Positions 1-8,461 are shown, numbered from the stretch's first letter. The stretch: DNA of 64,000 bases from Anderseniella sp963698275 (GCA_963698275.1 CAVOQE010000004.1:248001-312000); one strand, 5' to 3'. The notes: generated by a model not told the origin, from the letters alone. Program-made: numbers and translations.

Positions 1-1
1 G

Positions 2-1348
2 CCTGCAAAGGCGGCGCCGCCAAAACCTGTACGTGACAGCAAGAACGGGCGTTCGGAAAACTACTACGATATTAAAACCTCAATCTTCAATGCGCTGATT
101 GACGCGATCGATCTGACCCAGCTTGGGCAGCTTGAACGCGATGCGGCGCGTGACGAAATTCGCGACATCGTCAACGAGATTATTTCTCTCAAAGACGTTG
201 CAATGTCGATTGCCGAACAGGAAGAACTGCTCGAAGACATTTGTAATGACGTTCTGGGTTATGGGCCGCTTGAACCCTTGCTCGCGCGTGATGATATCGC
301 CGACATCATGGTCAATGGTGCAGCCACCTGTTTCATCGAGGTTGACGGCAAGATGCTGGATGCCGGTATCAAGTTCCGTGACAATGCCCAGTTGCTGAAT
401 ATCTGTCAGCGTATCGTTAGTCAGGTCGGCCGCCGCGTCGACGAAGCCAGCCCGATCTGTGATGCCCGTCTGATGGATGGCTCACGTGTCAACGTGATTG
501 CCCCGCCGCTTGCAATCGACGGTGCTGCGCTCACCATTCGTAAGTTTAAGAAGGACCGACTTCGCCTCGATGATCTGGTTAAATTCGGGTCCATTACACC
601 TGATGGCGCTCAAATTCTGCAGATCATTGGCCGGGTTCGCTGCAATGTCCTGGTATCCGGTGGTACGGGTTCTGGCAAGACAACGCTGTTGAACTGTCTT
701 ACCGGTTACGTTGATCATGAAGAACGCGTCATCACCTGCGAGGATGCCGCGGAGCTCCAGCTTCAGCAACCGCATGTCGTGCGTCTTGAAACACGTCCGC
801 CGAACCTTGAGGGTGAAGGTGAAATCAGCATGCGCGATCTGGTGAAAAACTGCCTGCGTATGCGTCCTGAACGTATCATCGTGGGTGAGGTTCGCGGGCC
901 CGAGGCCTTTGACCTGCTGCAGGCAATGAACACTGGCCATGACGGTTCGATGGGCACGCTGCATGCCAACTCGCCGCGTGAAGCCCTGTCGCGTCTGGAA
1001 TCGATGATCACCATGGGCGGGTTTTCTTTGCCGTCCAAGACCATCAAGGAAATGATTACCGGTTCCATTGACGTGATTGTTCAGGCTGCCCGCCTGCGTG
1101 ACGGCTCGCGCCGCATTACCCACGTGACCGAAGTCGTCGGCATGGAAGGTGATGTGATCATTACGCAGGATCTGTTTGTATACGAAATTGTCGGTGAAGA
1201 CGCCAATGGCAAGATCGTCGGCCGGCATCGTTCGACTGGCATAGCGCGACCGAATTTCTGGGACCGTGCGCGTTATTACGGCGAGGAAGCGCGGCTTGCA
1301 ACGGCGTTGGAAAACGCTGAAGTGGCTGATGAAGATTACAACGGCTGA
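2..1348 (+). CDS. cpaF: Tad/Flp pilus assembly ATPase CpaF (TadA), 5' end outside the window
   Basis: This is the secretion ATPase that powers Flp pilus assembly at the inner membrane. The reading frame is open from base 2, so the first codons lie upstream; about 448 residues are present. The upstream part (NALIDAIDLTQL, then GYGPLEPLLARDDIADIMVNG) is the usual CpaF N-domain, so the ATG at 203 is internal and not the start. The Walker A motif GGTGSGKTT is at bases 659-685. The Walker B and His-box region follows as RIIVGEVRGPEAFDLLQAMN and GTLHANSPREALSRLE. Genes for TadB and TadC follow on the same strand, the standard tad order, but a repeat element separates cpaF from tadB. Family assignment is very secure. 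Confidence 0.96.
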   Translation, partial: PAKAAPPKPVRDSKNGRSENYYDIKTSIFNALIDAIDLTQLGQLERDAARDEIRDIVNEIISLKDVAMSIAEQEELLEDICNDVLGYGPLEPLLARDDIADIMVNGAATCFIEVDGKMLDAGIKFRDNAQLLNICQRIVSQVGRRVDEASPICDARLMDGSRVNVIAPPLAIDGAALTIRKFKKDRLRLDDLVKFGSITPDGAQILQIIGRVRCNVLVSGGTGSGKTTLLNCLTGYVDHEERVITCEDAAELQLQQPHVVRLETRPPNLEGEGEISMRDLVKNCLRMRPERIIVGEVRGPEAFDLLQAMNTGHDGSMGTLHANSPREALSRLESMITMGGFSLPSKTIKEMITGSIDVIVQAARLRDGSRRITHVTEVVGMEGDVIITQDLFVYEIVGEDANGKIVGRHRSTGIARPNFWDRARYYGEEARLATALENAEVADEDYNG

Positions 1349-1352
1349 CCGT

Positions 1353-1463
1353 CGTGACACTGGAGCGACATGAGTTCAACTGAACCGATAAAGTTGCTCC
1401 AGAACTTTGGAAACGATCAGTTTCATGATTTTTGATTGATTCAGTCAGAAATCATGCTGATCC
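1353..1463 (-). repeat. Two-hairpin intergenic repeat, copy A (inside the tad operon)
   Basis: Read on the minus strand this copy has the family layout: an outer GATCAG/CTGATC pair (1415-1420 and 1457-1462) enclosing a GATTGATTCA-type core, a spacer close to TTTCCAAAGTTCT, and a second hairpin at 1362-1400 (GGAGC ... GTTGCTCC with inner AGTTCA/TGAAC). It lies between the cpaF stop and tadB. The long open frame for tadB starting at 1436 begins inside this element, which argues for the later ATG at 1481. Confidence 0.8.
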
Positions 1464-1480
1464 AAGAGGCAAGACAGGTA

Positions 1481-2473
1481 ATGGAATTAAGTCCGGAGTT
1501 GACGAAAATCGCGTTTGTGATCTTTGCTGCCTTGAGCGTAGGCGGGCTGGCAATAGGTCTGCTGTTCCCCTACTTCTCGGGTCAGGCAGATGTCAACCGG
1601 CGTGCCCGGCGGGTCACATCGGGAGAAATCGGTGCCAAGGCCAAGACTGGCGGCAAGGATAGATCCGCCGCGCGCCGCCGTCAAATTCAAGACACCCTGC
1701 AGCAGTTTGAAATGGCGGAGAAAAAGCGCCGAAAGAAACTGACCCTCCGGCAGATGATTGGCCAGGCAGGGCTTGAAATCTCGATAAAGGCTTTCATTAC
1801 TGCCTCTGTCGTTGTTGGGGTGGTTTTCTTTTTTGGCTCGTTTATCGCTGGCGTCCCGATCTATGTCTCTGCCATCGGAGCCCTGGTTGGAGCGTTCGGC
1901 TTGCCTCGCTGGTTTCTGAACTACCTGGCAAAACGTCGTCGCGAAAAATTTCTGCGCGATTTCGCCGATGCAATTGATGTGATGGTGCGTGGTATCAAGG
2001 CAGGACTTCCGGTGTCTGATGCACTTAAGGTCATTGCAAAAGAAACGCCTGAGCCTGTGGGGCCGGAGTTTCTGGATGTGGTTGAGGGTCAACGGGTGGG
2101 AATTACCATCGATCAGGGCCTGGAGCGTATGTATGAACGCATGCCGCTGGCGGAAGTCAACTTCCTGGCCATTGTGATGGCCATTCAGGCAAAGACTGGC
2201 GGCAACCTGGCTGAAGCTCTTGGAAATCTGTCGCGCGTATTGCGTGATCGCAAGAAAATGAAACAGAAAATCAACTCTGTTTCGCAGGAAGCCAAAGCGT
2301 CTGCGGCAATCATCGGTGCTTTGCCGTTTCTTATTGGCGGTGCGATGATGGTGCTTAACCCGGCTTATCTCCTGCCGCTGTTTGAGACGAAACTCGGCAA
2401 CGTCCTGCTAATGGCATCAGGCCTGTGGATGAGCTTGCGGCGTGCTTGTCATGCGCAAAATGATCAACTTTGA
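1481..2473 (+). CDS. tadB: Tad pilus inner-membrane protein TadB, probable C-terminal frameshift
   Basis: TadB is an integral membrane platform protein (GspF/T2SSF domain) that works with TadC and the CpaF ATPase. The product shows an N-terminal membrane helix (IAFVIFAALSVGGLAIGLLF), a second hydrophobic stretch near VVVGVVFFFGSFIAGV, the T2SSF domain with DAIDVMVRGIKAGLPVSDAL and AKTGGNLAEALGNLSRVLRDR, and a last membrane helix. I take ATG 1481 as start (330 residues) because the upstream extension is encoded by a repeat element. The end is odd: in frame it reads SLRRACHAQNDQL, but dropping one T at 2435/2436 gives SCGVLVMRKMINFDF with stop at 2478-2480, which looks like the normal TadB ending. 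This is either a sequencing error or a real late frameshift. Confidence 0.93.
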   Translation: MELSPELTKIAFVIFAALSVGGLAIGLLFPYFSGQADVNRRARRVTSGEIGAKAKTGGKDRSAARRRQIQDTLQQFEMAEKKRRKKLTLRQMIGQAGLEISIKAFITASVVVGVVFFFGSFIAGVPIYVSAIGALVGAFGLPRWFLNYLAKRRREKFLRDFADAIDVMVRGIKAGLPVSDALKVIAKETPEPVGPEFLDVVEGQRVGITIDQGLERMYERMPLAEVNFLAIVMAIQAKTGGNLAEALGNLSRVLRDRKKMKQKINSVSQEAKASAAIIGALPFLIGGAMMVLNPAYLLPLFETKLGNVLLMASGLWMSLRRACHAQNDQL

Positions 2474-2502
2474 TTTCTGATCAAACTGGAAACTAGACCA
2501 TC

Positions 2503-3474
2503 ATGATCGAATTTATTTATTCCCTGCTGGAGCCGCGCAACCTCATTACGATTCTTGTGGCACTGTCGGCATTTGCCACTGTCGTGACGTTGACGGCGCC
2601 GTTGCTCCAGGGTGACCAGATGCAGGCCCGCATGAAAACCCTGGCAGTGGAGCGCGACAAGCTGCGCACTCAAAACCGCCAGAATCTGCAGGACAAGGAC
2701 AGCAGACGCCTCAGAGACAATGCGCCAAAGGGCGTTGCCGCGCAGATTGTGGATGCGCTGAATCTCAAGAGCATCCTGCAGGCGGAGTCTTCCCGGCAAC
2801 GGTTGCGGCAGGCTGGACTTCGCTCGGAAAAGCATCTGGTGACATATCTTGCTGCCAGGGCAATCGGGCCGATAGTCGCCGGTGTTGTCGTGTTCGTGTA
2901 TTCTTCAACCGTGTTTGCCGATCAGGTTACTGGTTCCATGCGCATAGTGGCTGCGCTGATTGGTGCGATCGCCGGTTTCTATGTGCCCAACCTGTTTCTG
3001 ACCAACATCGTCAAACGGCGCCAGCAGTCGATTCAGCGCGCCTGGTCCGATGCACTGGATCTGCTGCTGATCTGCGTCGAGTCAGGCATGTCCGTTGAGG
3101 CTGCTTTGGCCCGTGTGTCGCAGGAAATCGGCTCACAGTCGGTTCCACTGGCTGAAGAGCTTACGCTGACAATTGCAGAGCTTTCATTTATTGGCGACCG
3201 CAGCAAGGCCTTTGAAAACCTCGCGCAACGAACCGGCATGGCGACGGTGAAATCAGTTGTGACCAGTCTCGTGCAGGCGGAACGCTATGGTACGCCGGTT
3301 GGCGTTGCGTTGCGCGTGCTCGCGCAGGAAAACCGCGATGACCGCATGGCCATGGCTGAAAAGAAGGCCGCAGCATTGCCGCCAAAGCTGACAGTGCCAA
3401 TGGTTCTGTTCTTCCTGCCGGTTATCTTTGTCGTGTTGCTTGGCCCGGCCGGCATCCTCGCCTTCGGAGGATAA
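2503..3474 (+). CDS. tadC: Tad pilus inner-membrane protein TadC
   Basis: TadC is the second T2SSF-domain membrane protein of the Flp pilus platform. The 323-residue product has an N-terminal membrane helix (LITILVALSAFATVVTLTA), a charged linker rich in K/R/D, two further helices around residues 115-165, the conserved core SDALDLLLICVESGMSVEAAL and a final helix ending VVLLGPAGILAFGG. It follows tadB closely (29 bp from the tadB stop, 22 bp from the corrected stop), so the two are surely co-transcribed. A strong hairpin terminator follows about 40 bp after the stop. Length and layout are normal for the family. Confidence 0.94.
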   Translation: MIEFIYSLLEPRNLITILVALSAFATVVTLTAPLLQGDQMQARMKTLAVERDKLRTQNRQNLQDKDSRRLRDNAPKGVAAQIVDALNLKSILQAESSRQRLRQAGLRSEKHLVTYLAARAIGPIVAGVVVFVYSSTVFADQVTGSMRIVAALIGAIAGFYVPNLFLTNIVKRRQQSIQRAWSDALDLLLICVESGMSVEAALARVSQEIGSQSVPLAEELTLTIAELSFIGDRSKAFENLAQRTGMATVKSVVTSLVQAERYGTPVGVALRVLAQENRDDRMAMAEKKAAALPPKLTVPMVLFFLPVIFVVLLGPAGILAFGG

Positions 3475-3514
3475 ATCGAGGCATTGATCTGCCCCAGGCA
3501 AAAAACTTGTACAA

Positions 3515-3551
3515 AAAAGGCCGCATCCTTCAATAAGGGATGCGGCCTTTT
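3515..3551. terminator. Bidirectional rho-independent terminator between tadC and tadD
   Basis: A perfect 14-bp stem, AAAAGGCCGCATCC (3515-3528) and its complement (3538-3551), surrounds a 9-base loop. It is flanked by A-rich sequence on the left and T-rich on the right, so it can stop transcription from both converging sides: tadC (plus) and tadD (minus). Confidence 0.92.
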
Positions 3552-3591
3552 CATTTGGCTGATTGAGACCAAAATCACCTTGATCTTGAAT

Positions 3592-4386
3592 TTAGCTGGC
3601 GGCTTGCATCTGCTGCCAGGTGTTTTTCTGGTTCAGCATGCGTTTGAGAAACGCCAGGTTCTGCTCGACCTGATCAGGCGGCAAGTCGCGGCTTGCAATT
3701 TCACTTGCTTCCTTGAACCTGCCCTGCAGTCCGACCGACAGTGCCAGGTTCTGGCGCAATGTCTGATTGAATTCACCCTCGGGCAGTTTTTGTGCTGCCC
3801 GCAGTGCAGCCTCGGCCTGCGTGAGATTACCCTCAAGGATATAGGACATGCCGATATTGTTGTGGATTGAAACCTTTTTCGGTTGCTCGACCAGCGCACG
3901 TTGGTAGGCCGCTCGGGCCTGGCCGTGTTTGCCACTCTGATCGTATGCCGATCCCAGCGCTGAATACACCTTCCAGTTGTTTTCACCGGCAGCAATGGCT
4001 TTGTTCAATTGTTTTATCCCGGCATCCGGGCGGCCGGACAAAACCAGTTCCTTGCCCAGATAGGCGACCAGTTTTGCGTCATCGGGATTGTGCGTCAGTG
4101 TTGTCTCCAACACCTTGATCACCGCAGCCTTGTTGCCACCGGCATCCAGCAGCCGCGCATAGGTCACGGCGCGCCGGACACTCTGCGGTTTTTCCCTCCA
4201 GGCGTTTGCAGCTTCCGCTGTCGCACGGATTGATAGTTGCGGATTGACCGACCCGGTGACAACGGGGTCTGCCGTTCCGGACGAGAGCCTGTTGTCGCCG
4301 GCACATCCGGTGAGCAGTAGCGCTGCCGTACAGGCAGCAGCTGTCAGTTGTTGACGCAGTGTCATTGTAAATCGTTGCCGCCGCAT
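3592..4386 (-). CDS. tadD: TadD-like TPR lipoprotein of the Tad pilus system
   Basis: TadD-type proteins are lipoproteins with tetratricopeptide repeats that help outer-membrane secretin assembly in Tad systems. The 264-residue product starts with a basic n-region and hydrophobic stretch ending in the lipobox LLTGC, so the mature protein begins at Cys28. Several TPR-like helices follow (for example DAKLVAYLGKELVLSGRPDA, NNWKVYSALGSAYDQSGKHG, KVSIHNNIGMSYILEGNLTQ). ATG 4386 is preceded by AGGGGTG at a good distance. The gene faces tadC and shares its terminator, so it has its own promoter in 4387-4640, a region that also holds repeat copy B. Assignment as TadD rests on TPR plus lipobox plus location. 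Confidence 0.85.
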   Translation of the reverse strand: MRRQRFTMTLRQQLTAAACTAALLLTGCAGDNRLSSGTADPVVTGSVNPQLSIRATAEAANAWREKPQSVRRAVTYARLLDAGGNKAAVIKVLETTLTHNPDDAKLVAYLGKELVLSGRPDAGIKQLNKAIAAGENNWKVYSALGSAYDQSGKHGQARAAYQRALVEQPKKVSIHNNIGMSYILEGNLTQAEAALRAAQKLPEGEFNQTLRQNLALSVGLQGRFKEASEIASRDLPPDQVEQNLAFLKRMLNQKNTWQQMQAAS

Positions 4387-4440
4387 ATGTTCACCCCTAT
4401 CGATGGAATCACCGACTGGCTGTTAATCTCAAAAACGATC

Positions 4441-4557
4441 TTGGAGCGCCAACTCTCAATAAACTGTTAACCATGATTGACGGTTTGTTGCCCTGGCACT
4501 TTGAAAGCGGTCAGTTTTCGGATTTGTGATTGATTCAATCAAAAATCATGCTGATCT
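4441..4557 (-). repeat. Two-hairpin intergenic repeat, copy B (partly decayed)
   Basis: On the minus strand the CTGATC/GGTCAG pair (4551-4556 and 4509-4514) encloses TGATTGATTCAATCA, followed by the family spacer (CTTTCAAAGTG, 4498-4508). The second hairpin is degraded: GGAGCGCCAACTCTCAA at 4443-4459 and GTTGCCC near 4488 remain. The right half matches copy A closely (TTGATTCA, TCA, AAATCATGCTGATC). It sits in the divergent gap between tadD and the aminopeptidase gene, so it may separate or overlap their promoters. Confidence 0.7.
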
Positions 4558-4646
4558 GGCCGCCATTTTGTGAGACACAGTCGTTTTCGCGGAGCAAATC
4601 ACACCCAGTGTTTGCCGGCTCCACCACCTAGTGAGGCGCACCAGCC

Positions 4647-6053
4647 ATGACAGCTGCAAAATCAATTCTTCTGAGCGCGTCAAACGCCAGGACGGCCGTA
4701 CCTGTTCATGCCGTGACGCCTGACACACTGGCGGCATTCGTCAAACCCCTGTCAACCGTCCAGAAAGCCTGGATTGAGGCCAATGGCTTTGAGGCCAAGC
4801 CAAACAGTCATTTGGGTGTTGCCGACAAGGACGGTGGCCTGGCGATGGTGCTGTATGGAATCGGCACCGCAGAGACTGTTGATCCGTTCGAACCCGGTGC
4901 ATTGTCGTGCGCGCTGCCTGCCGGTGACTATGCACTGGCGTCCGGATTTTCCAATCCGGATCTGGCTGCCCTGGGATGGATATTGCACAGCTATGAATTC
5001 ACCCGGTACCTGAGTGGTAAGGAGAATTCCAGATCCCGCAGACGCGCCCGGCTGGTGTGCCCCGACAATGTAGACCGGACCAACCTGCTTGCCCGCGCCG
5101 ATGCGGTTATGCTGGGGCGCGACTTGATCAACACGCCGGCAGAGGACATGGGACCGTCCCAGCTTGAAACCGCAATGCGCAGTCTCGCCCGGCAGTTCAA
5201 GGCGGCGGTGAGCGTTACCAGGGGGGCGGCACTCGAGAAAAAATTTCCACTGATCCACATGGTTGGACGTGCCGCAGACGATGCACCGCGCCTTCTGGAT
5301 CTGCGCTGGGGTACCCAGCGTGCGCCGAAGATCACGCTGGTCGGCAAAGGTGTGTGCTTCGACACTGGTGGGCTGGATCTGAAACCGGCTGCGGGCATGG
5401 CCTTGATGAAAAAGGACATGGGCGGTGCTGCAGCGGTGCTGTCGCTGGCGTCCATGATCATGGCGGCACAGTTGAATGTCCGGCTGCGCGTGCTGGTCCC
5501 GGCGGTTGAAAACGCCGTGGCAGGTAATGCCTTCCGGCCGGGCGATGTCCTGACCAGCCGAAAAGGCTTGAGCGTGGAAATTGGCAATACGGATGCTGAA
5601 GGCCGTCTTGTGCTGGCCGATGCTCTTGATCTGGCAGATGCCGAACGCCCGGATATGCTGATAGACATGGCAACTCTTACCGGTGCTGCGCGTGTAGCAC
5701 TTGGTCCGGATCTGCCGCCGTTTTACACCGATGATGATGAGCTGGCGGCCCAACTGGCACGCCATTCCATGGCCAGTAATGACCCTGTCTGGCGGCTGCC
5801 GTTCTGGCATCGCTACAACGACATGTTTTCAAGCAGGATTGCCGATATCAACAATGCCGGTACCGGTGGCTTTGCCGGCTCCATAACAGCAGCGCTGTTT
5901 CTCAAGCGGTTTGTCGAGAATGCCGCATCCTACGTACATCTGGATATCTATGGCTGGGTACCGGCCGCACGTGCCGGCAGACCTGCAGGCGGTGAACCGC
6001 AGGCGGCACGTGCCCTGTTTTCCCTGTTGAGTGAACGCTACCCCCGAGCTTAG
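4647..6053 (+). CDS. Leucyl aminopeptidase family (M17) metallopeptidase
   Basis: M17 aminopeptidases are cytosolic two-metal exopeptidases that release N-terminal residues from peptides. The 468-residue product has a poorly conserved N-terminal domain (about 1-150) and the catalytic domain with VGKGVCFDTGGLDLK (metal-binding Lys and Asp), MKKDMGGAAAVL (Lys, Asp), and the signature NTDAEGRLVLADAL with the Asp and Glu ligands and active-site Arg. Length is typical. The next genes code for a MarR regulator and an NlpC/P60 hydrolase; this neighbourhood suggests peptide or murein-peptide turnover. It could be called PepA or PepB-like; I do not choose between them. Confidence 0.93.
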   Translation: MTAAKSILLSASNARTAVPVHAVTPDTLAAFVKPLSTVQKAWIEANGFEAKPNSHLGVADKDGGLAMVLYGIGTAETVDPFEPGALSCALPAGDYALASGFSNPDLAALGWILHSYEFTRYLSGKENSRSRRRARLVCPDNVDRTNLLARADAVMLGRDLINTPAEDMGPSQLETAMRSLARQFKAAVSVTRGAALEKKFPLIHMVGRAADDAPRLLDLRWGTQRAPKITLVGKGVCFDTGGLDLKPAAGMALMKKDMGGAAAVLSLASMIMAAQLNVRLRVLVPAVENAVAGNAFRPGDVLTSRKGLSVEIGNTDAEGRLVLADALDLADAERPDMLIDMATLTGAARVALGPDLPPFYTDDDELAAQLARHSMASNDPVWRLPFWHRYNDMFSSRIADINNAGTGGFAGSITAALFLKRFVENAASYVHLDIYGWVPAARAGRPAGGEPQAARALFSLLSERYPRA

Positions 6054-6170
6054 GGCGCAATGACTTAGACAAGGCCCAGATCCAGCGCGTTTGCGACTGA
6101 AATAGTGCTTGTCTTCCACCTGGAATCACGTTTAAATGAAACGGGTCCGTAACGATTTTGCAGACGTTCA

Positions 6171-6211
6171 GCCAGGTAACTGATCGGGCCAGGTAACTGA
6201 TCGGGCCAGGT
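6171..6211. repeat. 17-bp tandem repeat upstream of the marR gene
   Basis: GCCAGGTAACTGATCGG occurs perfectly twice in a row (6171-6187 and 6188-6204) and starts a third time (GCCAGGT, 6205-6211). It ends about 60 bp before the chosen marR start, so it could be a set of regulator half-sites or plain slippage. Confidence 0.85.
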
Positions 6212-6271
6212 TGTTGTGGTGAGTTGCGATTTTAGCAAGTGAGTGGCAGCCGTGCTGGTAAAGGCCGGTTG

Positions 6272-6637
6272 ATGAACCGAATGAGTATCCAGCTGACAAC
6301 GGCAGAAGTACTGGGTCTGTGGCACAATGTGCACCTGGCGCTGGTTCGTGATGACGAACCGGATTTGTCGGCTCGCCAGGTAACCATACTGTTGACCGTT
6401 TATCTGGAGGCTCCGCCACATACGGTTCGCGACCTTGCCGCGCGCCTTGGTGTGTCAAAGCCGGTGATTACCCGCGCACTGGACACAATGGGGAAACTGG
6501 GCCTGGTCAGCAGGCGCCGTGACGAGAAAGACAAGCGCAACGTGCTGATCCAGCGCACCGTGGAAGGAGCGTTGTTCGTTGAACGCCTTGCCGATACAAT
6601 TTCAGTGCGCGCACAGGAGTTGAGAACAGATTTATGA
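6272..6637 (+). CDS. MarR-family transcriptional regulator
   Basis: This is a small DNA-binding regulator of 121 residues. The winged helix-turn-helix is clear: LSARQVTILLTVYLEAPPHT, then VRDLAARLGVSKPVITRALD as recognition helix and GLVSRRRDEKDKRNVLIQRT as wing. ATG 6272 is chosen because AAAGG stands 8 bases before it; a GTG at 6239 would add 11 residues that show no family match. Its stop overlaps the start of the NlpC/P60 gene by four bases (ATGA), so the two are translationally coupled. No ligand can be deduced. Confidence 0.85.
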   Translation: MNRMSIQLTTAEVLGLWHNVHLALVRDDEPDLSARQVTILLTVYLEAPPHTVRDLAARLGVSKPVITRALDTMGKLGLVSRRRDEKDKRNVLIQRTVEGALFVERLADTISVRAQELRTDL

Positions 6638-7518
6638 CCCTTGATCCCCGTCTTCATGCATTTCGCGAAGATATTGCCGACACTGCATTGCGGGGCAAGG
6701 TCGATGCGCTGCGCTTCGTAACTCCCGAGCTGCGCCAGATTTCGGTGTCCATTGCCTCGGTTCATGCAGAACCGCGCATGGATGCAGCGACGGTAACCGA
6801 GGCCTTGCTTGGCGAGCAGGTCAATGTATTCCAGGTCAAGGACGGATGGGCATTCGTGCAGCTGGCCATTGACAGCTATGTGGGCTACCTGCCGGCACGT
6901 TGTTTGACCAATCAGGTGCTGGAAACCACTCATCGTATCGCGGTGCCGTCAACGCTGCTTTACGTCAAACCCGACATCAAGTCGAACCCCGTACAGCACG
7001 TCTACATGAACTCACTTGTCTCCGTGATCAAGATCGAGGGAGATTTTGCGCGCCTCAGGGATCACCGTTATGTCTGGCTCAAGCACCTGATGCCGTCAGG
7101 CACGACCTGGGATGACCCGGCAACCATTGCTGAAGCCTTCGTCAATGTGCCGTATCTGTGGGGCGGCAAGAGCGCTGCCGGGCTGGATTGTTCCGGTCTT
7201 GTGCAACTGGCGTGGCAGGCGTGCGGTTTTGACTGTCCGCGCGATGCCGACATGATCCAGATGGGGTTTGGAAAGCCGCTGAAGCGGGACCGTGACCTCA
7301 GGCTTGCGCGCAATGACATGGTATTCTGGCAAGGCCATGTCGGTCTGATGCTGGATGCGACAAATCTGATCCATTCCAACGGCCATCACATGCAGGTCGT
7401 GGTTGAACCCTTAAGCGGTGCGATCAAGCGCATCGCCGACCTGTACGGCCAGGTAACCGGTGTTTCCCGGGTGCCGGAGATGTACAAGTCGGAAAGCGCC
7501 AGCGAAGCGGCTCAATAA
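6634..7518 (+). CDS. NlpC/P60 family cysteine hydrolase with SH3-like domains
   Basis: NlpC/P60 enzymes cut gamma-D-glutamyl bonds in murein peptides. The 294-residue product has bacterial SH3-type beta segments at about 45-160 (for example VNVFQVKDGWAFVQLAIDSY, GYLPARCL, VSVIKIEGDFARLRDH) and a C-terminal peptidase domain with catalytic Cys186 in AAGLDCSGLVQLAW, His235 in FWQGHVGLML and a third polar residue near NGHH (about 250). There is no signal peptide, so it probably acts on recycled peptides in the cytosol, which fits the aminopeptidase upstream. The last seven bases overlap the end of the convergent ghrA-like gene. Confidence 0.92.
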   Translation: MTLDPRLHAFREDIADTALRGKVDALRFVTPELRQISVSIASVHAEPRMDAATVTEALLGEQVNVFQVKDGWAFVQLAIDSYVGYLPARCLTNQVLETTHRIAVPSTLLYVKPDIKSNPVQHVYMNSLVSVIKIEGDFARLRDHRYVWLKHLMPSGTTWDDPATIAEAFVNVPYLWGGKSAAGLDCSGLVQLAWQACGFDCPRDADMIQMGFGKPLKRDRDLRLARNDMVFWQGHVGLMLDATNLIHSNGHHMQVVVEPLSGAIKRIADLYGQVTGVSRVPEMYKSESASEAAQ

Positions 7519-8459
7519 CCAGTTTGGCGGTTGACGGTATTCTGCAGGTCGCCACCCGCCTCATGCCGCACGATCTGACCCAGAATGTACCTGCACAAGG
7601 CTTCAGGATCGCTGTCGGCGGCGTTATGAGGGGTAACTGTCACCTTGGGGTGTTTCCAAAGCCGGCTATCTTCAGGTAGCGGTTCGGTTTCAAACACATC
7701 CAGGGTTGCGGCGCCGAGTTCGCCGGCATCCAGGCTCGCCAATATGTCAGCCTCCACCTGGAGTTTGCCGCGCCCGGCATTGATCAGCACCGGTGCGCCC
7801 AATGGTCCGTCAGACTTGAGCTTCCGGAACAGTTCGCGATTGAGTATGCCGTGGGTATCCGGTGTATGCGGCAGCAGGCACACCAGTATGTCGGTCGCGC
7901 CCAGAAACGCATCCAGCTCGCCCTTGCCGGCATATGCAGTGACGCCGTCTATCTGTTTGGCAGAGTTGCTCCAGCCGTTTACCTGAAAACCCAGATGAAC
8001 CAGTTTTTCCGCCGCATCACGGCCAAGTTCGCCCAGGCCCATGATGCCGACACGCATGGCAGACGCTGACCATTGCGGTCTTTCCGTCCAGTCGATGTTC
8101 GCCTGATCTGCATCCATGAGCCTTTGCTGGCGATGATGCATCAGGACATGCAGGCAGACATACTCGCTCATGCGCATGGTCAGGTCCGGGTCAACCACCC
8201 GCACCAGCGGAACATCGGGCAATTTGGGTTCGCGCAAGATATGATCAACACCTGCACCGAGCGAAAAGATGGCCTTCAGGTTTGAAAAGCCGGCAAGAAC
8301 ACCTTCCGGCGGTTGCCAGGCCAGCGCATAGTCTATGTCTTCAGATGCCGTGTCGTCGTCGGGCCACCTGCAAACATCGAGTTCCGGCGCGAGGGCTGCA
8401 AACCGGTCGATCCAGGGTTGCGGATCCCATCTTGATATGACCAGGGCGAGTTTTGTCAT
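7512..8459 (-). CDS. ghrA: Glyoxylate/hydroxypyruvate reductase A-like D-2-hydroxyacid dehydrogenase
   Basis: The enzyme reduces glyoxylate or hydroxypyruvate with NAD(P)H in the cytosol. The 315-residue product has the nucleotide motif GIMGLGELGRDAAEKL (about 138-153), the catalytic Arg in INAGRGKLQVEADI, the Glu in DVFETEPLPEDS and the His in VTVTPHNAADSD. Short length and these motifs match the GhrA subgroup. It begins two bases after the stop of the yejF-like ATPase gene, so it is probably the last gene of that minus-strand operon. Exact substrate is not provable from sequence. Confidence 0.88.
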   Translation of the reverse strand: MTKLALVISRWDPQPWIDRFAALAPELDVCRWPDDDTASEDIDYALAWQPPEGVLAGFSNLKAIFSLGAGVDHILREPKLPDVPLVRVVDPDLTMRMSEYVCLHVLMHHRQQRLMDADQANIDWTERPQWSASAMRVGIMGLGELGRDAAEKLVHLGFQVNGWSNSAKQIDGVTAYAGKGELDAFLGATDILVCLLPHTPDTHGILNRELFRKLKSDGPLGAPVLINAGRGKLQVEADILASLDAGELGAATLDVFETEPLPEDSRLWKHPKVTVTPHNAADSDPEALCRYILGQIVRHEAGGDLQNTVNRQTGY

Positions 8460-8461
8460 GT

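Noticed and set aside
482..1360. Long open frame (292 codons) opposite cpaF
   Set aside because: It is the antisense shadow of a highly conserved ATPase gene; composition is not protein-like and no ribosome site is present.
4752..5810. Long open frame (352 codons) opposite the M17 aminopeptidase gene
   Set aside because: Shadow frame; rich in His, Arg and Gln, without family motifs.
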